Of a DNA stretch of 64,000 nucleotides, positions 1 to 11,411 are shown one piece after another. The stretch is taken from contig JAUCBJ010002359.1 of the NCBI GenBank assembly GCA_032718475.1, positions 1 through 64,000 on the forward strand. The letters are read 5' to 3'. This DNA is from Nemertoderma westbladi (lineage: Eukaryota; Xenacoelomorpha; Nemertodermatida; Nemertodermatidae). Numbering within the stretch: the stretch's first letter is position 1; each line of letters starts with the position of its first letter. The notes beneath the pieces are model-generated. The model did not search any database, had not been told where the DNA came from, and saw only the letters and a list, made by a program, of their open reading frames with translations. The position numbers and the translations under genes are program-made.

Positions 1-521
1 GTCACCTAACAACCAACGAAGGCAATATACATTGCCAGCCACAAAGAGAGATGAGAGGCTACAAGCCATCTCAGGGGGACGAAGGAAGCTAGCACGTGGG
101 TATCAGAGAACAGGGAGTGCCAAGGGAAGGGAGAATAGGTTAGCCAATGGTGGGGCAGTAAACCATCTGATTGGGATGCATCCATTGGCCAGGCCAAGTA
201 CTCCAGTAGCAATATTCCATATGTGTTAGTAATATAACCGTTGCCTTTATTACCTGTTGTTCAGTTGGTTTGTGTAGAGCTGTGGAAGCAAGACGGTTTA
301 GACCATCGTCGTCATTAACCGTGCTATTATTGTATACTGATTGTGCTATTATTGTATTCTGACATTACGAACAACTGCCACTAAAACTCAGTTATTCTAT
401 CGGCCTCCGGCCTTTCAGATACCACAAGCCTTTCAGCAGCCAACGGACGCGGCGACGCGTACTATCCAAACAGCAAACACACCGGTCGGGATTCCCTCGC
501 CAACTCGGGGATCCCGTCACA
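1..521 (+). repeat. LTR of a retrotransposon (partial or solo)
   Basis: The segment ends ACCGGTCGGGATTCCC...GATCCCGTCACA. Closely related ends occur at 63188 (+ strand) and, in reverse complement, at 13447. The three also share an upstream block around CCAATGGTGGGGCAG. Common 3' boundaries and shared internal blocks with different flanks are what copies of one LTR family look like. No coding region of the element follows here; a palindromic repeat begins at once, so this is a solo LTR or a deleted element. The 5' end lies before the window. The family is probably BEL/Pao, by association with the gag remains beside the copy at 13447; that assignment is inferred. Confidence 0.6.
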
Positions 522-524
522 CGG

Positions 525-671
525 CCAAATTCGACCCGGACAATTCCGACCCGGACAAATTCGACCCGAACAATTCCGACCCACTCAGAGATCGAATGAA
601 ATTTTGCATGGGTCGGAATTGTTTGGGTCGGAATTGTCCTAGGTCGGAATTGTCCAGGTCGGAATTGTCCG
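525..671. repeat. Hairpin-forming repeat cluster (GGTCGGAATTGTCC iterations)
   Basis: Four versions of the motif CGACCC(G)GACAATTC run into a loop of about 27 bases, followed by four versions of the complement GGTCGGAATTGTCC. The whole block is a long imperfect palindrome. A second block at 1061-1204 has the same arms and a loop matching this one in reverse complement. Short open frames across it follow the repeats and are not genes. Confidence 0.75.
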
Positions 672-1060
672 TATCCAGCCAAATAAATAAATCTAATTAA
701 TAGTAATCAATAATACCGGTAATCAATATCAAAAATCTGTGTTCCACAACACTAATCTTATGTTCTTACTTAATAGCTGATATGTTTTAGAAAATTTTCA
801 AAAAAAGTAGCATATAACTAGCTAAGTATTAAAACTTTGGTGGGGTGTGTGCCCAAAACACACTTAGTACCGAATATATTCGAATTCGAAAAAGACAAAT
901 TTTAATTAATTTTAATATTAATACAAATACGAAATTATAAAATTACATAGCAAACGTGTCTAGAACGAAGAATATCCATGGACCCAGCAATCTTATGTTG
1001 AATAATAAAACAATGTAATTTTAAATAAAATTATTAATTATTATTATTTTTAAATTATTT
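672..1060. other. AT-rich spacer between two palindromic clusters
   Basis: AT-rich sequence without a convincing gene. It may be the interior of one transposon whose ends are the two hairpin clusters at 525-671 and 1061-1204, or plain intron. Confidence 0.4.
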
Positions 1061-1204
1061 GGGTCGGAATTGTCCTGAGCCGGATCCGGACAAATCCGAC
1101 CCAGACAATTCAGACCCATGAAAATTGCATTCAATCTCAGAATGGGTCTGAATTGTCCGGGTCGGAATTGTCCGGGTTGCAATTGTCCGGGTCGGAATTG
1201 TCCG
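1061..1204. repeat. Second hairpin cluster, inverted relative to the first
   Basis: Three left-arm motifs (such as CAAATCCGACCC), a loop of about 26 bases, then four right-arm motifs (GGGTCTGAATTGTCC, GGGTCGGAATTGTCC and variants). The loop is the reverse complement of the loop at 575-600 with a few changes, so the two clusters stand in opposite orientation. A poly-C run follows at about 1222-1242. Confidence 0.75.
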
Positions 1205-1829
1205 TACACCGTGTCCGTACACACCCCCCCCCCCCCCCCCCTCCCTATCACCCTCACTAACCCCCCTCCATCACTCAATAATTATTCGCTGTTAACTTTT
1301 TGGGGAACTATTGATTTTCCAAGCACATTGATTGCCCCTCTGCATTAGCGAGAATAGAATTCCCATTAATCACTGCTATATGTTGCTGCTACTGCTATAT
1401 ACAATATACAATATATTAGGTTTAGCAATCAATATAATCCTTCTCGCTGCTCTACAATAATTATATCTAGGCCTAACAATATCTGAGTCAAATTATTATT
1501 TTGTTTCCAATAAATAAATAATATAATATCATTATTTTTTCACTTTATTTTATTGCAATCTATGTAGTTTTATGTTTGCTCAAGAAAGATTTTTTCACAG
1601 TAATTAAATCCAATTGCAACAATGGCCTTTATAATTAGTAGTCTAACTGCAGTTTTTCGTAAGAATACACTTAGCATTAAAGGTAAATTAGCTAAATTAT
1701 TCGCCATTTTTTAATGCTTAGATGCTTTTTCGATAGTTAGACATAATTTCTATTTGGATGGGAAAATCAATTCCTGCGTGGGAGGAATTTATGACTGGAA
1801 TAAAACCATTACCATTATATTTCCTCTAA
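1205..1829. other. Poly-C tract and AT-rich intronic sequence
   Basis: A run of about 20 C residues near 1222-1242, then AT-rich DNA with no recognised gene or repeat up to the start of the minisatellite. Confidence 0.5.
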
Positions 1830-4800
1830 ACTGAGAGAGGCTACTAAAACCATTACATTCCGTGGAAGGCTAAGGCTAATAAAACCATTACATTCCGTGG
1901 AAGGCTAAGGCTAATAAAACCATTACATTACCACCTGTGGAAGGCTAAGACTAATGAAACCATTACATTACCACCTGTGGAAGGTTAAGTCTAATAAAAC
2001 CATTACATTACCACATGTGGGGGGTAAACCATTACATTACCACCTGTGGGAGGTTAGGACTAATAAAACCATTACATTACCACCTGTGGGGGGTTAAGAC
2101 TAATGAAACCATTACATTACCACCTGTGGAAGGTTAAGTCTAATAAAACCATTACATTACCACATGTGGGGGGTAAACCATTACATTACCACCTGTAGGA
2201 GGTTAGGACTAATAAAACCATTACATTACCACCTGTGGGGGGTTAAGACTAATAAAACCATTACATTACCACCTGTGGGAGGTTAAGACTAATAAAACCA
2301 TTACATTACCACATGTGGGAGGTTAAGGCTAATAAACCATTACATTACCACATGTGGGGGTTTAAGACTAATAAATCCATTACATTACCACCTGTGGGAG
2401 GTTAGGACTAACAAAACCAATACATTACCACCTGTGGGGGGTTAAGACTAATAAAACCATTACATTACCACCTGTGGGGGTTTAAGACTAATAAAACCAT
2501 TACATGGCCACCTGTGGAAGGTTAAGACTAAATTACATTACCACCTGTGGAAGGTTAAGACTAATAAAACCATTTCATTACCACCTGTGGGAGGTTAGGA
2601 CTAATAAAACCATTACATTACCACCTGTGGGGTTTAAGACTAATAAAACCATTACATTACCACCTGTGGGAGGTTAGGACTAATAAAACCATTACATTAC
2701 CACCTGTGGGGGGTTAAGACTAATAAAACCATTACATTACCACCTGTGGGGGGTTAAGACTAATAAAACCATTACATTACCACCTGTGGGAGGTTAGGAC
2801 TAATAAAACTATTACATTACCACCTGTGGGGGGTTAAGACTAATAAAACCATTACATTACCACCTGTGGGGGGTTAAGACTAATAAAACCATTACATTAC
2901 CACCTGTGGAGGGCTAAGACTAATAAAACCATTACATTACCACATGTGGGGGTTAAGACTAATAAAACCATTACATTTCCACCTGTGGAAGGTTAAGACT
3001 AATAAAACCATTACATTACCACATGTGGGGGTTAAGACTAATAAAACCATTACATTTCCACCTGTGGAAGGTTATGACTAATAAAACCATTACATTACCA
3101 CCTGTGGGATGTTAGGACTAATAAAACTATTACATGACCACCTGTGGGGGGTTAAGACTAATAAAACCATTACATTACCACCTGTGGGGGGTTAAGACTA
3201 ATAAAACCATTACATTACCACCTGTGGAGGGCTAAGACTAATAAAATCATTACATTACCACCTGTGGAAGGTTAAGACTAATAAAAGTAAACCATTACAT
3301 TTCCACCTGTGTGAGGTTGAGACTAATAAAAGTAAACCATATCATTACCACCTGTGGGAGGTTAAGACTAATAAAAGTAAACCATAACATACCACCTGTG
3401 GGGGGTTAACACTAATAAAACCATTACATTACCACCTGTGGGGGGTTAAGACTAATAAAACCATTACATTTCCACCTGTGGAAGGTTAAGACTAATAAAA
3501 CCATTACATTACCACCTGTGGGGGGTTAAGACTAATAAAACCATTACATTACCACCTGTGGGGGGTTAACACTAATAAAACCATTACATTACCACCTGTG
3601 GGGGGTTAAGACTAATAAAAGTAAACCATAACATACCACCTGTGGGGGGTTAACACTAATAAAACCATTACATTACCACCTGTGGGGGGTTAAGACTAAT
3701 AAAACCATTACATTACCACCTGTGGGGGGTTAACACTAATAAAACCATTACATTACCACCTGTGGGGGGTTAAGACTAATAAAAGTAAACCATAACATAC
3801 CACCTGTGGGGGGTTAACACTAATAAAACCATTACATTACCACCTGTGGGGGGTTAAGACTAATAAAACCATTACATTACCACCTGTGGGGGGTTAAGAC
3901 TAATAAAACCATTACATTTCCACCTGTGGAAGGTTAAGACTAATAAAACCATTACATTTCCACCTGTGGAAGGTTAAGACTAATAAAACCATTACATTAC
4001 CACCTGTGGGGGGTTAAGACTAATAAAACCATTACATTTCCACCTGTGGGGGGTTAAGACTAATAAAACCATTACATTTCCACCTGTGGGGGGTTAAGAC
4101 TAATAAAACCATTACATTTCCACCTGTGGGAGGTTAAGACTAATAAAACCATTACATTTCCACCTGTGGAAGGTTAAGACTAATAAAACCATTACATTTC
4201 CACCTGTGGGGGGTTAAGACTAATAAAACCATTACATTTCCACCTGTGGAAGGTTAATACTAATAAAACCATTACATTTCCACCTGTGGAAGGTTAAGAC
4301 TAATAAAACCATTACATTTCCACCTGTGGGAGGTTAAGACTAATAAAACCATTACATTTCCACCAGTGGAAGGTTAAGACTATTAAAACCATTACATTTC
4401 CACCTGTGGAAGGTTAAGACTAATAAAACCATTACATTTCCACCTGTGGAAGGTTAAGACTAATAAAACCATTACATTTCCACCTGTGGGAGGTTAAGAC
4501 TAATAAAATCATTACATTTCCACCTGTGGAAGGTTAAGACTAATAAAATCATTACATTACCACCTGTGGGGGGTTAAGACTAATAAAACCATTACATTTC
4601 CACCTGTGGAAGGTTAAGACTAATAAAACCATTACATTTCCACCTGTGGAAGGTTAAGACTAATAAAACCATTACATTTCCACCTGTGGAAGGTTCAGAC
4701 TAATAAAATCATTACATTACCACCTGTAGGGGGTTAAGACTAATAAAACCATTACATTTCCACCTGTGGAAGGTTAAGACTAATAAAACCATTATATTTC

Positions 4801-6842
4801 CACCTGTGGAAGGTTAAGACTAATAAAACCATTACATTTCCACCTGTGGAAGGTTAAGACTAATAAAACCATTACATTTCCACCTGTGGAAGGTTAAGAC
4901 TAATAAAACCATTACATTTCCACCTGTGGGGGGTTAAGACTAATAAAAGTAAACCATAACATTACCACCTGTGGGGGGTTAAGACTAATAAAACCATTAC
5001 ATTACCACCTGTGGGGGCTTAAGACTAATAAAACCATTACATTTCCACCTGTGGAATGTTAAGACTAATAAAAGTAAACCATTACATTTCCACCTGTGGA
5101 AGGTTAAGACTAATAAAAGTAAACCATTACATTTCCACCTGTGGGGGGTTAAGACTAATAAAACCATTACATTTCCACCTGTGGAATGTTAAGACTAATA
5201 AAAGTAAACCATTACATTTCCACCTGTGGAAGGTTAAGACTAATAAAAGTAAACCATTACATTTCCACCTGTGGGGGGTTAAGACTAATAAAACCATTAC
5301 ATTACCACCTGTGGGAGGTTAAGACTAATAAAAGTAAACCATAACATTACCACCTGTGGGGGGTTAAGACTAATAAAACCATTACATTTCCACCTGTGGA
5401 AGGTTAAGACTAATAAAACCATTACATTTCCACCTGTGGAAGGTTAAGACTAATAAAACCATTACATTACCACCTGTGGGGGTTAAGACTAATAAAACCA
5501 TTACATTACCACCTGTGGGGGGTTAAGACTAATAAAAGTAAACCATAACATTACCACCTGTGGGGGGTTAAGACTAATAAAACCATTACATTACCACCTG
5601 TGGGGGGTTAAGACTAATAAAACCATTACATTTCCACCTGTGGAAGGTTAAGACTAATAAAACCATTACATTACCACCTGTGGGGGGTTAAGACTAATAA
5701 AACCATTACATTTCCACCTGTGGAAGGTTAAGACTAATAAAACCATTACATTACCACCTGTGGGGGTTAAGACTAATAAAACCATTACATTTCCACCTGT
5801 GGGGGGTTAAGACTAATAAAAGTAAACCATAACATTACCACCTGTGGGGGGTTAAGACTAATAAAACCATTACATATCCACCGGTGGAAGGTTAAGACTA
5901 ATAAAACCATTACATTTCCACCTGTGGAAGGTTAAGACTAATAAAACCATTACATTACCACCTGTGGGGGGTTAAGACTAATAAAACCATTACATATCCA
6001 CCGGTGGAAGGTTAAGACTAATAAAACCATTACATTTCCACCTGTGGAAGGTTAAGACTAATAAAACCATTACATTTCCACCTGTGGGGGGTTAAGACTA
6101 ATAAAATCATTACATTACCACCTGTGCGGGGTTAAGACTAATAAAACCATTACATTTCCACCTGTGGAAGGTTAAGACTAATAAAACCATTACATTTCCA
6201 CCTGTGGAAGGTTAAGACTAATAAAACCATTACATTACCACCTGTGGGGGGTTAGGACTAATAAAACAATAACATTACCACCTGTGGGGGTTAAGACTAA
6301 TAAATCCATTACATTACCACCTGTGGGAGGTTAAGACTAATAAAACCATTACATATCCACCGGTGGAAGGTTAAGACTAATAAAACCATTACATTTCCAC
6401 CTGTGGAAGGTTAAGACTAATAAAACCATTACATTTCCACCTGTGGGGGGTTAAGACTAATAAAATCATTACATTACCACCTGTGCGGGGTTAAGACTAA
6501 TAAAACCATTACATTTCCACCTGTGGAAGGTTAAGACTAATAAAACCATTACATTTCCACCTGTGGAAGGTTAAGACTAATAAAACCATTACATTACCAC
6601 CTGTGGGGGGTTAGGACTAATAAAACAATAACATTACCACCTGTGGGGGTTAAGACTAATAAATCCATTACATTACCACCTGTGGGGGGTTAAGACTAAT
6701 AAAACCATTACATTTCCACCTGTGGAAGGTTAAGACTAATAAAACCATTACATTACCACCTGTGGAAGGTTAGGACTAATAAAACCATTACATTTCGACC
6801 TGTGGGAGGTTAAGGCTAATAAACCATTACATTACCTTCACA
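1830..6842. repeat. Minisatellite, about 40 bp unit, roughly 120 copies
   Basis: The unit contains CCATTACATTACCACCTGTG followed by a G/A-rich stretch, GTTAAGACTAATAAAA and then the next unit. Variants have TTTCC for TTACC in the middle, AAGG for GGGG after CTGTGG, and a four-base AGTA insertion giving 44 bp units. The variants form blocks: 5863-6660 contains a near-exact repeat of a several-unit segment. The array lies in the intron before the KChIP exon, and its last unit merges with the splice acceptor (CCATTACATTACCTTCACAG). Open frames inside it, such as 5056-5322, are repeat artefacts. Confidence 0.97.
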
Positions 6843-6843
6843 G

Positions 6844-7109
6844 ACAACGATTTGGAGGACTTTGAACTTCCTCCGGTCCGCCAACGGCCGGTTTCCTTAG
6901 ACCAGCTGTGCAAGGAGAGTAAATTTACCCGAAAGGAGGTGCAACAGCTGTACCGAGGGTTCAAACAGGAATGTCCAACAGGTGTCGTTGACGAGGAGGC
7001 CTTTAAGGACATCTACTCGCAGTTCTTCCCTCACGGCGACTCCAGCCATTACGCCCGCTTTGTGTTTAATACAATCCAGAAGGACCCCAATGGAAACCTC
7101 ACGTTTCAG
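6844..7109 (+). CDS. KChIP-type calcium sensor, internal exon (EF-hands 1-2)
   Basis: The exon encodes the N-terminal core of a Kv channel-interacting protein, a calcium sensor of the NCS family that binds Kv4 channels. Visible motifs are SLDQLCKESKFTRKEVQQLY, then the degenerate first EF-hand with its Cys-Pro (GFKQECPTGVVDEEAF), IYSQFFPHGDSSHYARFVFN, and an EF-hand 2 loop with Gln instead of Asp at position 1 (QKDPNGNLTFQ). The acceptor is CTTCACAG at 6836-6843 and the donor GTGGGTAA begins at 7110. The exon enters with one base carried from the previous exon and ends in phase 0, matching the next exon. Exons encoding the variable N-terminus are upstream. Both flanking introns carry minisatellites that touch the exon. 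Another NCS member is possible but the match to KChIP is closest. Confidence 0.92.
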
Positions 7110-9045
7110 GTGGGTAAACTAGGGGCTTAAACGGCCCGAGCGCTGTGCTCGGTTCAGTTGGGTAGGTTAACTGGGGGCTTAAACGGCCCGAGCGCTGTGC
7201 TCGGTTCAGTTAGGTGGGTAAACTGGGGGCTTAAACGGCCCGAGCGCTGTGCTCGGTTCAGTTGGGTAGGGTGGGTTAACTGGGGGCTTAAACGGCCCGA
7301 GCAGTGTGCTCGGTTCAGTTGGGTAGGGTGGGTTAACTGGGGGCTTAAACGGCCCGAGGGTGAACTGGGGGCTTAAACGGCCCGAGCGGTGTGCTCGGTT
7401 CAGTTGGGTGGGTAAACTGGAGGCTTAAACGGCCCGAGCGGTGTGCTCGGTTCAGTTGGGTGGGTAAACTGGGGGCTTAAACGGCCCGAGCGGTGTGCTC
7501 GGTTCAGTTGGGTGGGTAAACTGGAGGCTTAAACGGCCCGAGCGGTGTGCTCGGTTCAGTTGGGTGGGTAAACTGGGGGCTTACACGGCCCGAGCGGTGT
7601 GCTCGGTTCAGTTTGGTGGGTTAACTGGGGGCTTAAACGGCCCGAGCGGTGTACTCGGTTCAGTTGGGTAGGGTGGGTTAACTGGGGGCTTAAACGGCCC
7701 GAGCGGTGTGCTCGGTTCAGTTGGGTAGGGTGGGTTAACTGGGGGCTTAAACGGCCCGAGCGGTGTGCTCGGTTCAGTTGGGTGGGTAAACTGGGGGCTT
7801 AAACGGCCCGAGCGGTGTGCTCGGTTTAGTTGGGTGGGTAAACTGGAGGCTTAAACGGCCCGAGCGGTGTGCTCGGTTCAGTTGGGTGGGTAAACTGGGG
7901 GCTTAAACGGCCCGAGCGGTGTGCTCGGTTCAGTTGGGTGGGTAAACTGGAGGCTTAAACGGCCCGAGCGGTGTGCTCGGTTCAGTTGGGTGGGTAAACT
8001 GGGGGCTTAAACGGCCCGAGTGGTGTGCTCGGTTCAGTTGGGTGGGTAAAGTGGGGGCTTAAACGGCCCGAGCGGTGTGCTCGGTTCAGTTGGGTGGGTA
8101 AACTGGAGGCTTAAACGGCCCGAGCGGTGTGCTCGGTTCAGTTGGGTGGGTAAACTGGGGGCTTAAACGGCCCGAGTGGTGTGCTCGGTTCAGTTGGGTG
8201 GGTCAACTGGGGGCTTAAACGGCCCGAGCGGTGCGCTCGGTTCAGTTGGGTGGGTAAACTGGGGGCTTAAACGGCCCGAGCGTGTGTGCTCGGTTCAGTT
8301 GGGTGGGTAAACTAGGGGCTTAAACGGCCCGAATGGTGTGCTCGGTTCAGTTGGCTGGATAAACTGGGGGCTTAAACGTCCCGAGCGGTGTGCTCGGTTC
8401 AGTTGGGTTGGTAAACTGGGGGCTTAAACGACCCGAGCGGTGTGCTCGGTTCAGTTGGGTGGGTAAACTGGGGGCTTAAACGGCCCGAGCGGTGTGCTCG
8501 TTTCAGTTGGGTGGGTAAACTGGGGGATTAAACGGCCTGAGTGGTGTGCTCGGTTTAGTTTGGGTGGGTAAAAACTGGGGGCTTAAACGGCCCGAGCGGT
8601 TTGCTCGGTTCAGTTTGGTGGGTAAACTGGGGGCTTAAACGGCCCGAGCGGTGTGCTCGGTTTAGTTTGGGTGGGTAAAAACTGGGGGCTTAAACGTCCC
8701 CAGCGGTGTGCTCGGTTTAGTTTGGGTTGGTAAACTGGGTGTTTAAAAGGCCCGAGCGGTGTGCTCGGTTCAGTTGGGTGGGTAAACTGGGGGCTTAAAC
8801 GGCCCGAGTGGTGTGCTCGGTTTAGTTTGGGTGGGTAAAAAACTGGGGGCTTAAACGGCCCGAGCGGTGTGCTTGGTTCAGTTTGGTGGGTAAACTGGGG
8901 GCTTAAACGGCCCGAGCGGTGTGCTCGGTTTAGTTTGGGTGGGTAAAAAACTGGGGGCTTAAACGTCCCGAGCGGTGTGCTCGGTTCAGTTGGGTGGGTT
9001 AACTGGGGGCTTAAACGTCCCGAGCGGTGTGCTCGGTTTAGTTTG
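7110..9045. repeat. Minisatellite, about 52 bp unit, starting at the splice donor
   Basis: About 37 units containing GTGGGTAAACTGGGGGCTTA, then AACGGCCCGAGCGGTGTGCT and CGGTTCAGTTG. Some units carry an extra GGTAG (57 bp). The first unit begins exactly at the donor of the KChIP exon (CAG|GTGGGTAAACT), so nearly every unit repeats a donor-like GTGGGTAAAC or GTGGGTTAAC. Near the 3' end units become divergent (TTTAGTTTGGGTGGGTAAAA). The array ends in a poly-G run. The proline-rich frame on the minus strand (8610-9149) and the + frames here are repeat artefacts. Confidence 0.97.
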
Positions 9046-9472
9046 GGTGGGGGGGGGGGGGGGGGTGGGGGTGTTTGGTGCGTCCAATTATAATGGTGCA
9101 AAATGGCTTTTCCTAATAGGAATCCATTAGTCCAACATATCACATCCACTCCCTACAACATTCCAGAAAAACATGCAGATGGAATTATATAATTTTCCTT
9201 ATTTTAATTGTTATTCTTAAATGTTGTTTTAAATGTTTATTCTTATTACATTGTCATTTATGGTCGGAAGCCAATAATTATGACTTCTGACACACACTTA
9301 CACACTGGTACACCAGTATTCAGACGGTCTTGTAGTATTATTGTACCGGTCCGGTACGCTAGACCCAGATCTGGTCTGTTGAGTTGATCCTTTTCCATTT
9401 GTATTTGCATTTGTTCACTTCTTACCTTTTTTTAGGCTGGAAACTGAAAATATTATTTATATGTTTGTTTAG
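9046..9472. other. Poly-G tract and unique 3' part of KChIP intron
   Basis: A run of about 18 G at about 9048-9066 is followed by unique AT-rich sequence. It ends in the acceptor ATGTTTGTTTAG at 9461-9472. No gene is seen. Confidence 0.6.
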
Positions 9473-9632
9473 GAGTTCCTTAACACTTTATCACTTTTAT
9501 GTAACGGATCGGTACAAGATAAAATCGATTGGGCCTTCTCTCTCTATGATACCAACAATGAAGGAAGAATTACAAGACAAGATATGCTCAGTGTTATAGA
9601 AGCTATGTACACAATGGTGGGCAACTGTACAG
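9473..9632 (+). CDS. KChIP-type calcium sensor, exon with EF-hand 3
   Basis: Reading from the acceptor TTTAG|GAG, the exon gives EFLNTLSLLCNGSVQDKIDW, AFSLYDTNNEGRITRQDM and LSVIEAMYTMVGNCT. The first Glu completes EF-hand 2, and DTNNEGRITRQD is a usable EF-hand 3 loop (Asp at 1, Asn at 3, Gly at 6, Asp at 12). The following helix matches KChIP in spacing. It is 160 bases long, starts in phase 0 and leaves one base, which the next exon completes as GAT. The donor is ACAG|GTTAGA at 9633. The exon was chosen by phase and homology; a longer frame starting at 9384 merely reads through the acceptor. Confidence 0.92.
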
Positions 9633-9651
9633 GTTAGAAACTACTAAGACC

Positions 9652-9684
9652 ACTCTACTGCTGTACCGTATTGTACATTGAACC
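9652..9684 (+). repeat. Single 33 bp minisatellite unit next to the exon
   Basis: One copy of the 33 bp unit that makes the arrays at 15.0-26.0 kb, with one visible change (ATTG for AGTG), 19 bases inside the intron. It is separated from the main array by about 5.4 kb of transposons. This suggests that the array once ran across the intron and was interrupted. Confidence 0.85.
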
Positions 9685-9696
9685 ACAGTAGTAGGG

Positions 9697-9981
9697 GTTT
9701 GGCCGGCTTTGTGACAGTCAGACCACACTCATGACTCATCGCTTAGGAATGTGACACCTAGGGTGTCTTTGGCGCCAGACTGTCTGGGTGACACCTCTCA
9801 ATTAGGCTAATTAGACCCTAATTGACGGGTGTCATTAATTAATTAGTACATTTAATCCCTAATAGGTGTCTTACGACTCCTAATTAGGGTATAATTAATT
9901 ATCCTAATTAATGAGACCAATTAGCGCCCTAACACCCAATGGGTCATCAGTGTTGTCTAACTGTCACAAAGAGGACCAAAC
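9697..9981. mobile_element. MITE with imperfect inverted repeats of about 27 bp
   Basis: The left end GTTTGGCCGGCTTTGTGACA matches the reverse complement of the right end (GTTTGGTCCTCTTTGTGACA) and the pairing extends through GTYAGAC. The interior is rich in AATTA and GTGTC/GACAC palindromes and has no coding capacity. The flanks share only GGG, so the target duplication and superfamily stay open. Confidence 0.65.
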
Positions 9982-10465
9982 GGGTGTCATAAGTGACACC
10001 CCTGATTTTTTCCTATCTACTTTTAGCTATATCAAGGCAGCTTTAATGTTGACCTTTGACCCCAAGCAGCTTTAACCAAGCAGCAGGTATTTAATATTGA
10101 TTATATCCAAGCACCCTGTATTATATCAATGAAGCATGCCTTAACACCCATATTCCTGTATAAGCTCTAGTAATCCTATTCTAATTAGCATAGGGTCCTC
10201 TATTGTATCGGACCTATTTCTATTATACGCCAAGGCTAATGAACCAGCGGTCCCCCTTTGATGACCTCATCTTTGGCGCCACTTTGGCTGCCATTGATAG
10301 CATTGGGCAAACTACTACTCGCCTTCTTCGAGTCAACAAAGCTGGTTCCTCATTGGTTTAATTATAACTAACTTTCCTCCCCCCTCATGCCCCGATTGGC
10401 TGCCTAACTCCCCCCGCGCCCTGATTGGCTATTCCAAAATACAACATACATACAACATACAACAG
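9982..10465. other. Intronic sequence without recognised feature
   Basis: Moderately AT-rich sequence with several short direct repeats (AGCAGCTTTAA, CCCGATTGGCTGCC/CCCTGATTGGCTATTCC). No gene is seen. It ends at a sharp junction with LINE sequence. Confidence 0.4.
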
Positions 10466-11411
10466 GCATCAACCTGTTGGTTTATTAGCTCCTGTAGATT
10501 AACAGAGTACTGCCTGTTCAGGGACCTAGATGCAGCCTTAACTGCATTCTTGGCCGCTGTAGTCTGTTTGAGTCGGGACTCTTTCTGCGCCTTATGAAGG
10601 TCATTTCCGCACTTCTGAATTTTGTTGTCAGTCCACGGGGCCCTTTTCCTGTTTCGAGGGTATACATACAGGAACTGTTTCTGCAGCTGCTAACTTAACT
10701 GCTTCTGTGAAGGCAGTATAGCCCTCACAGTGATCTGCCACCTCAGAGGCAAGAACCTCATACCTATTGCTCAGCTGTAGTGTGAAGCTGGATCTCACAC
10801 TTGGCTGTTGCAACAGAGAGGACCAGTCATGCTGTGGCAAGGCAGATTTCGTTGTTCTGCTAGCATGCATACTAAGTCTTACCTTGGCTTCTTGTATTTC
10901 CTACGAAACAGAATATGGTCTATCTGGGACTTGTGACCACTGGGTCCACTATGAGTCCATAGCTTTCCAGTTCGCTTCTTGAACTGGGTTCCAGCCGAAA
11001 ACAATCCATTTGCAGAGATAAAATCCCGAAGATGATGGAATTTCGGTTAACACTATCGCTATAGAACCAGGGTGATGTAGGTGATTGATGCAAACTTGCA
11101 TTAAAGTCTCCCAGGAATGTTAAGAATGCATGCTGATCCACTCCATCAGTAGCTGCTTGTAGATTGTGGTAGAAATTTTCCACCTCCTCTACAGGGGCAA
11201 CACTAGTTGTAGAGTAGCACACAATCAGAACCACCCTAGGAAACTTCTTAGCCAGTCTTCCAGAACATGAGAAGTGGCAACGGATGATGCGGTTAGAGAT
11301 TTGGTCTATTTTGTCCAATGCTGCATGTGCTGTTGGATTCATCAATAGACCAATTCCACCATTGCCACTATCATCTGCTGACGCGAGGGCGAGTCGCCAA
11401 CCGCCCCCCAT
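10466..11411 (-). pseudogene. APE-type LINE fragment (endonuclease domain), copy 1
   Basis: Minus-strand translation gives the exo-endonuclease-phosphatase domain of a non-LTR retrotransposon: GNGGIGLLMNPTAHAALDKI, LTFLGDFNASLHQSPTSPW (the GDFNAS motif) and the linker leading to reverse transcriptase. It ends before the RT domain and begins inside the endonuclease, so both ends are missing. The frame is broken near 11040 and 10870. It is closely related to the copy at 29.7-31.05 kb. Its uninterrupted GTCGCCAACCGCC at 11393 is the paralogous empty site of the Polinton. It joins BEL protease sequence at 11411/11412. Confidence 0.88.

Noticed and set aside
8610-9149. Proline-rich 179-codon frame on the minus strand
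   Set aside because: It follows the 52 bp repeat period exactly and includes the poly-G run.
9384-9599. 71-codon frame as an independent gene
   Set aside because: It reads through the splice acceptor into the KChIP exon in another frame and has no coding features of its own.
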